Shown in pieces: positions 15,587-16,684 of a stretch of 16,684 nt of DNA. This DNA is from Opacimonas sp964559075 (GTDB taxonomy: Bacteria > Pseudomonadota > Gammaproteobacteria > Enterobacterales > Alteromonadaceae): positions 1-16,684 of the forward strand of contig CAZLGJ010000059.1 in the NCBI GenBank assembly GCA_964559075.1, written 5' to 3'. How positions within the stretch are numbered: the first letter of the stretch is position 1; each line of letters begins with the position of its first letter. The position numbers and the translations under genes are program-made. Under the pieces are notes generated by a model. It searched no databases, had not been told where the DNA came from, and was given only the letters and a program-made list of their open reading frames with translations.

Positions 15587-16183
15587 CAAGTTTTGTGACT
15601 GAGTGACGCGTGCCAACCAAATTTGTTGCGCCTCTATTGTGTGGGCGCGGGTAGGAATGGATAGGTGTTCCTGATTTGCTAAAACTAGTGCAATTTCTCG
15701 GATCAAACGATCGCGCTCAGCCACCAGCCTATCGGCATTTGCAAACAAGTCACGCGCTTCAGGAAAGGCTGTTTTGATTTCCTCAATATGTTCTAAATCC
15801 AAGTAGGCTTGTTGCACAGCGCGGTTAAATAAATCGCGTTTAGCATGGTAGCGCAAATAGTGGATTAGCTGTTCAGAGGCAATAAAGTCGAGATTTTCTT
15901 GAGACAAGGAGAGCTGCCTTGCCGTGTCGAGTAACTTAATCTGCATCTCTTGCAAAAGCTCTGGACGCTGTTGCAAATGCGCAATGACAGCTGTCTGTCT
16001 AACTTCTGTGACATTTAACAGCTGGGACAAACTCACATCAACGTGATGGCCACGAGTGGCATCAGCGTTGCCCGAAGTGCCGGCTATATCTACTTGAGTG
16101 AACTGCAAGTAGCCATACACGGCAGCACCTAGCACCGCGATGATGGCAATACCGAGCAGCTTAATGGCGCGGGTCTGGGGCAT
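15584..16183 (-). CDS. Unknown single-pass membrane protein, cotranscribed with ihfA
   Basis: I do not recognise this 199-residue protein. It has a short basic N-terminus (R5, K8), one hydrophobic helix (7-27), then a soluble, almost wholly helical part facing the periplasm by the positive-inside rule. The segment 55-170 is rich in Leu, Gln, Glu and Arg with amphipathic periodicity (for example LLQEMQIKLLDTARQLSL, 76-93; LVAERDRLIREIALVL, 153-168), and short coiled coils are possible. There is no lipobox and no Cys. The helix could also be an uncleaved or cleaved signal peptide. Its ATG lies 23 bases inside the ihfA 3' end in another frame, with a weak GGA 4 bases before it, so translation is probably coupled to ihfA. 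Its TAA forms part of the next gene's promoter. Confidence 0.8.
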   Translation of the reverse strand: MPQTRAIKLLGIAIIAVLGAAVYGYLQFTQVDIAGTSGNADATRGHHVDVSLSQLLNVTEVRQTAVIAHLQQRPELLQEMQIKLLDTARQLSLSQENLDFIASEQLIHYLRYHAKRDLFNRAVQQAYLDLEHIEEIKTAFPEARDLFANADRLVAERDRLIREIALVLANQEHLSIPTRAHTIEAQQIWLARVTQSQNL

Positions 16184-16460
16184 TTTCCACGCGAGACTTG
16201 AGCTTTTGACCAGGCTTAAAGGTCACTACCCGACGAGCTTTAATCGGTATGTCTTCCCCGGTTTTGGGGTTGCGCCCCGGTCTTTCGCTTTTGGTACGTA
16301 AATCAAAGTTACCAAAACCAGATAACTTGACTTGCGTACCGTTTTCTAAAGCCGATTTGATTTCTTCAAAAAAAGCCTCCACCAAATCTTTTGCATCTTT
16401 CTTGTGTAAACCCAACTTTTCGACCAAGTGTTCGGCCATCTCAGCTTTGGTTAATGCCAT
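16161..16460 (-). CDS. ihfA: Integration host factor alpha subunit
   Basis: IHF-alpha pairs with IHF-beta (ihfB, not in the window) to bind WATCAANNNNTTR-type sites and bend DNA sharply in recombination, replication and sigma-54 transcription. The 99 residues match E. coli IHF-alpha (also 99) along nearly the whole length. Features are MALTKAEM at the start, VKLSGFGNFDLR (44-55), the beta-arm RPGRNPKTGEDIPI with the intercalating proline in its tip, and ARRVVTFKPGQKLKSRVE. This alpha-specific pattern separates it from IHF-beta and HU. It starts 5 bases after pheT, the conserved order, and no strong ribosome binding site is seen, so it is likely read with pheT. The last 23 bases overlap the next gene. 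Confidence 0.98.
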   Translation of the reverse strand: MALTKAEMAEHLVEKLGLHKKDAKDLVEAFFEEIKSALENGTQVKLSGFGNFDLRTKSERPGRNPKTGEDIPIKARRVVTFKPGQKLKSRVENAPDPRH

Positions 16461-16465
16461 AGGGA

Positions 16466-16684
16466 TTAGTCTCTTAACGTTGCACCTAAAGAGTCTGATA
16501 AAACACGGATAACTGCGTCCAAGCCCGCCTGAATCTCAGCCTCTTCCATTGTTTTGGTAGGGTCACTAAAGGTTAACGTCAGTGCCATACTCTTGCATCC
16601 TTCTACTATACCTTCTCCACGGTATATATCAAACAATCTTAGGTCAACTAGTTGATTTACGCCAACTTTTTCGACGGATTCTTT
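16466..16684 (-). CDS. pheT: Phenylalanyl-tRNA synthetase beta chain, C-terminal 72 residues only
   Basis: The frame runs in from the right edge and ends at the TAA at 16466. The 72 visible residues are the anticodon-binding (FDX-ACB) domain end of PheT: VGVNQLVDLRLFDIYRGEG, then KSMALTLTFSDPTKTMEEAEI, ending GATLRD. This closely follows the E. coli C-terminus (FDVYRGKG, KSLAISL, ASLRD). The beta chain works with PheS as an alpha2-beta2 enzyme charging tRNA-Phe. The start and most of the gene lie outside the window. ihfA follows after 5 bases, the arrangement known in many gammaproteobacteria, where the pheST-ihfA unit is read together. Confidence 0.96.
   Translation of the reverse strand, partial: KESVEKVGVNQLVDLRLFDIYRGEGIVEGCKSMALTLTFSDPTKTMEEAEIQAGLDAVIRVLSDSLGATLRD

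Noticed and set aside
1..16684. Defence island, mobile element, CRISPR array, toxin-antitoxin pair or biosynthetic cluster
   Set aside because: Nearly every base belongs to recognised core genes or short spacers. No transposase, integrase, direct-repeat array, tRNA attachment site or composition shift is visible, so I claim no novel system.

Overview
The window is ordinary chromosomal DNA from a gammaproteobacterium. The best fit is an Alteromonadales/Vibrionales-type marine lineage. Supporting this are a gene order of PilZ-like gene, mfd and csiV with a divergent lolC, the pheT-ihfA pair at the right edge, and proteins that align from memory with E. coli XthA, LolC, NagZ, IHF-alpha and PheT almost end to end. 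I see no tRNA, rRNA, insertion sequence, CRISPR array, prophage or integrase, and no base-composition break. Coding density is very high and no gene-free stretch reaches 300 bases.

Left part (1-4062): a truncated CsdA/SufS-like cysteine desulfurase reads leftward out of the window. Divergent from it are xthA (exonuclease III) and, 3 bases behind, a polytopic membrane protein resembling COG3235/CbiM-type energy-coupling-factor permeases. Converging on these are a stand-alone phosphoribosyltransferase of the COG2236 type and the lipoprotein-release permease lolC, which lacks lolD and lolE beside it.

Central part (4063-13418): a rightward run starts with a PilZ-like gene, then mfd (transcription-repair coupling factor), csiV (periplasmic activator of peptidoglycan synthesis, its ATG touching the mfd stop) and a PduO-type cobalamin adenosyltransferase. 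The adenosyltransferase 3' end overlaps the end of the convergent nagZ (peptidoglycan recycling). A 72-base spacer with plausible back-to-back promoters separates nagZ from a large membrane-anchored penicillin-acylase-family Ntn hydrolase.

Right part (13351-16684): on the minus strand, the pheT end, ihfA and an unknown membrane-anchored helical protein form a tight operon. Behind it lies a methyl-accepting chemotaxis protein with a long helical periplasmic sensor. Its transcription signals are unusually readable: a flagellar sigma-28-like promoter whose -35 overlaps the upstream gene's stop codon, a strong hairpin just ahead of the ribosome binding site, and an intrinsic terminator lying inside the 3' coding end of the convergent acylase gene.

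No new multi-gene system stands out. The items most worth a second look are the unknown gene coupled to ihfA, the isolated lolC, the degenerate PilZ protein beside mfd, the acylase of unknown substrate, and the regulatory layout of the chemoreceptor gene.
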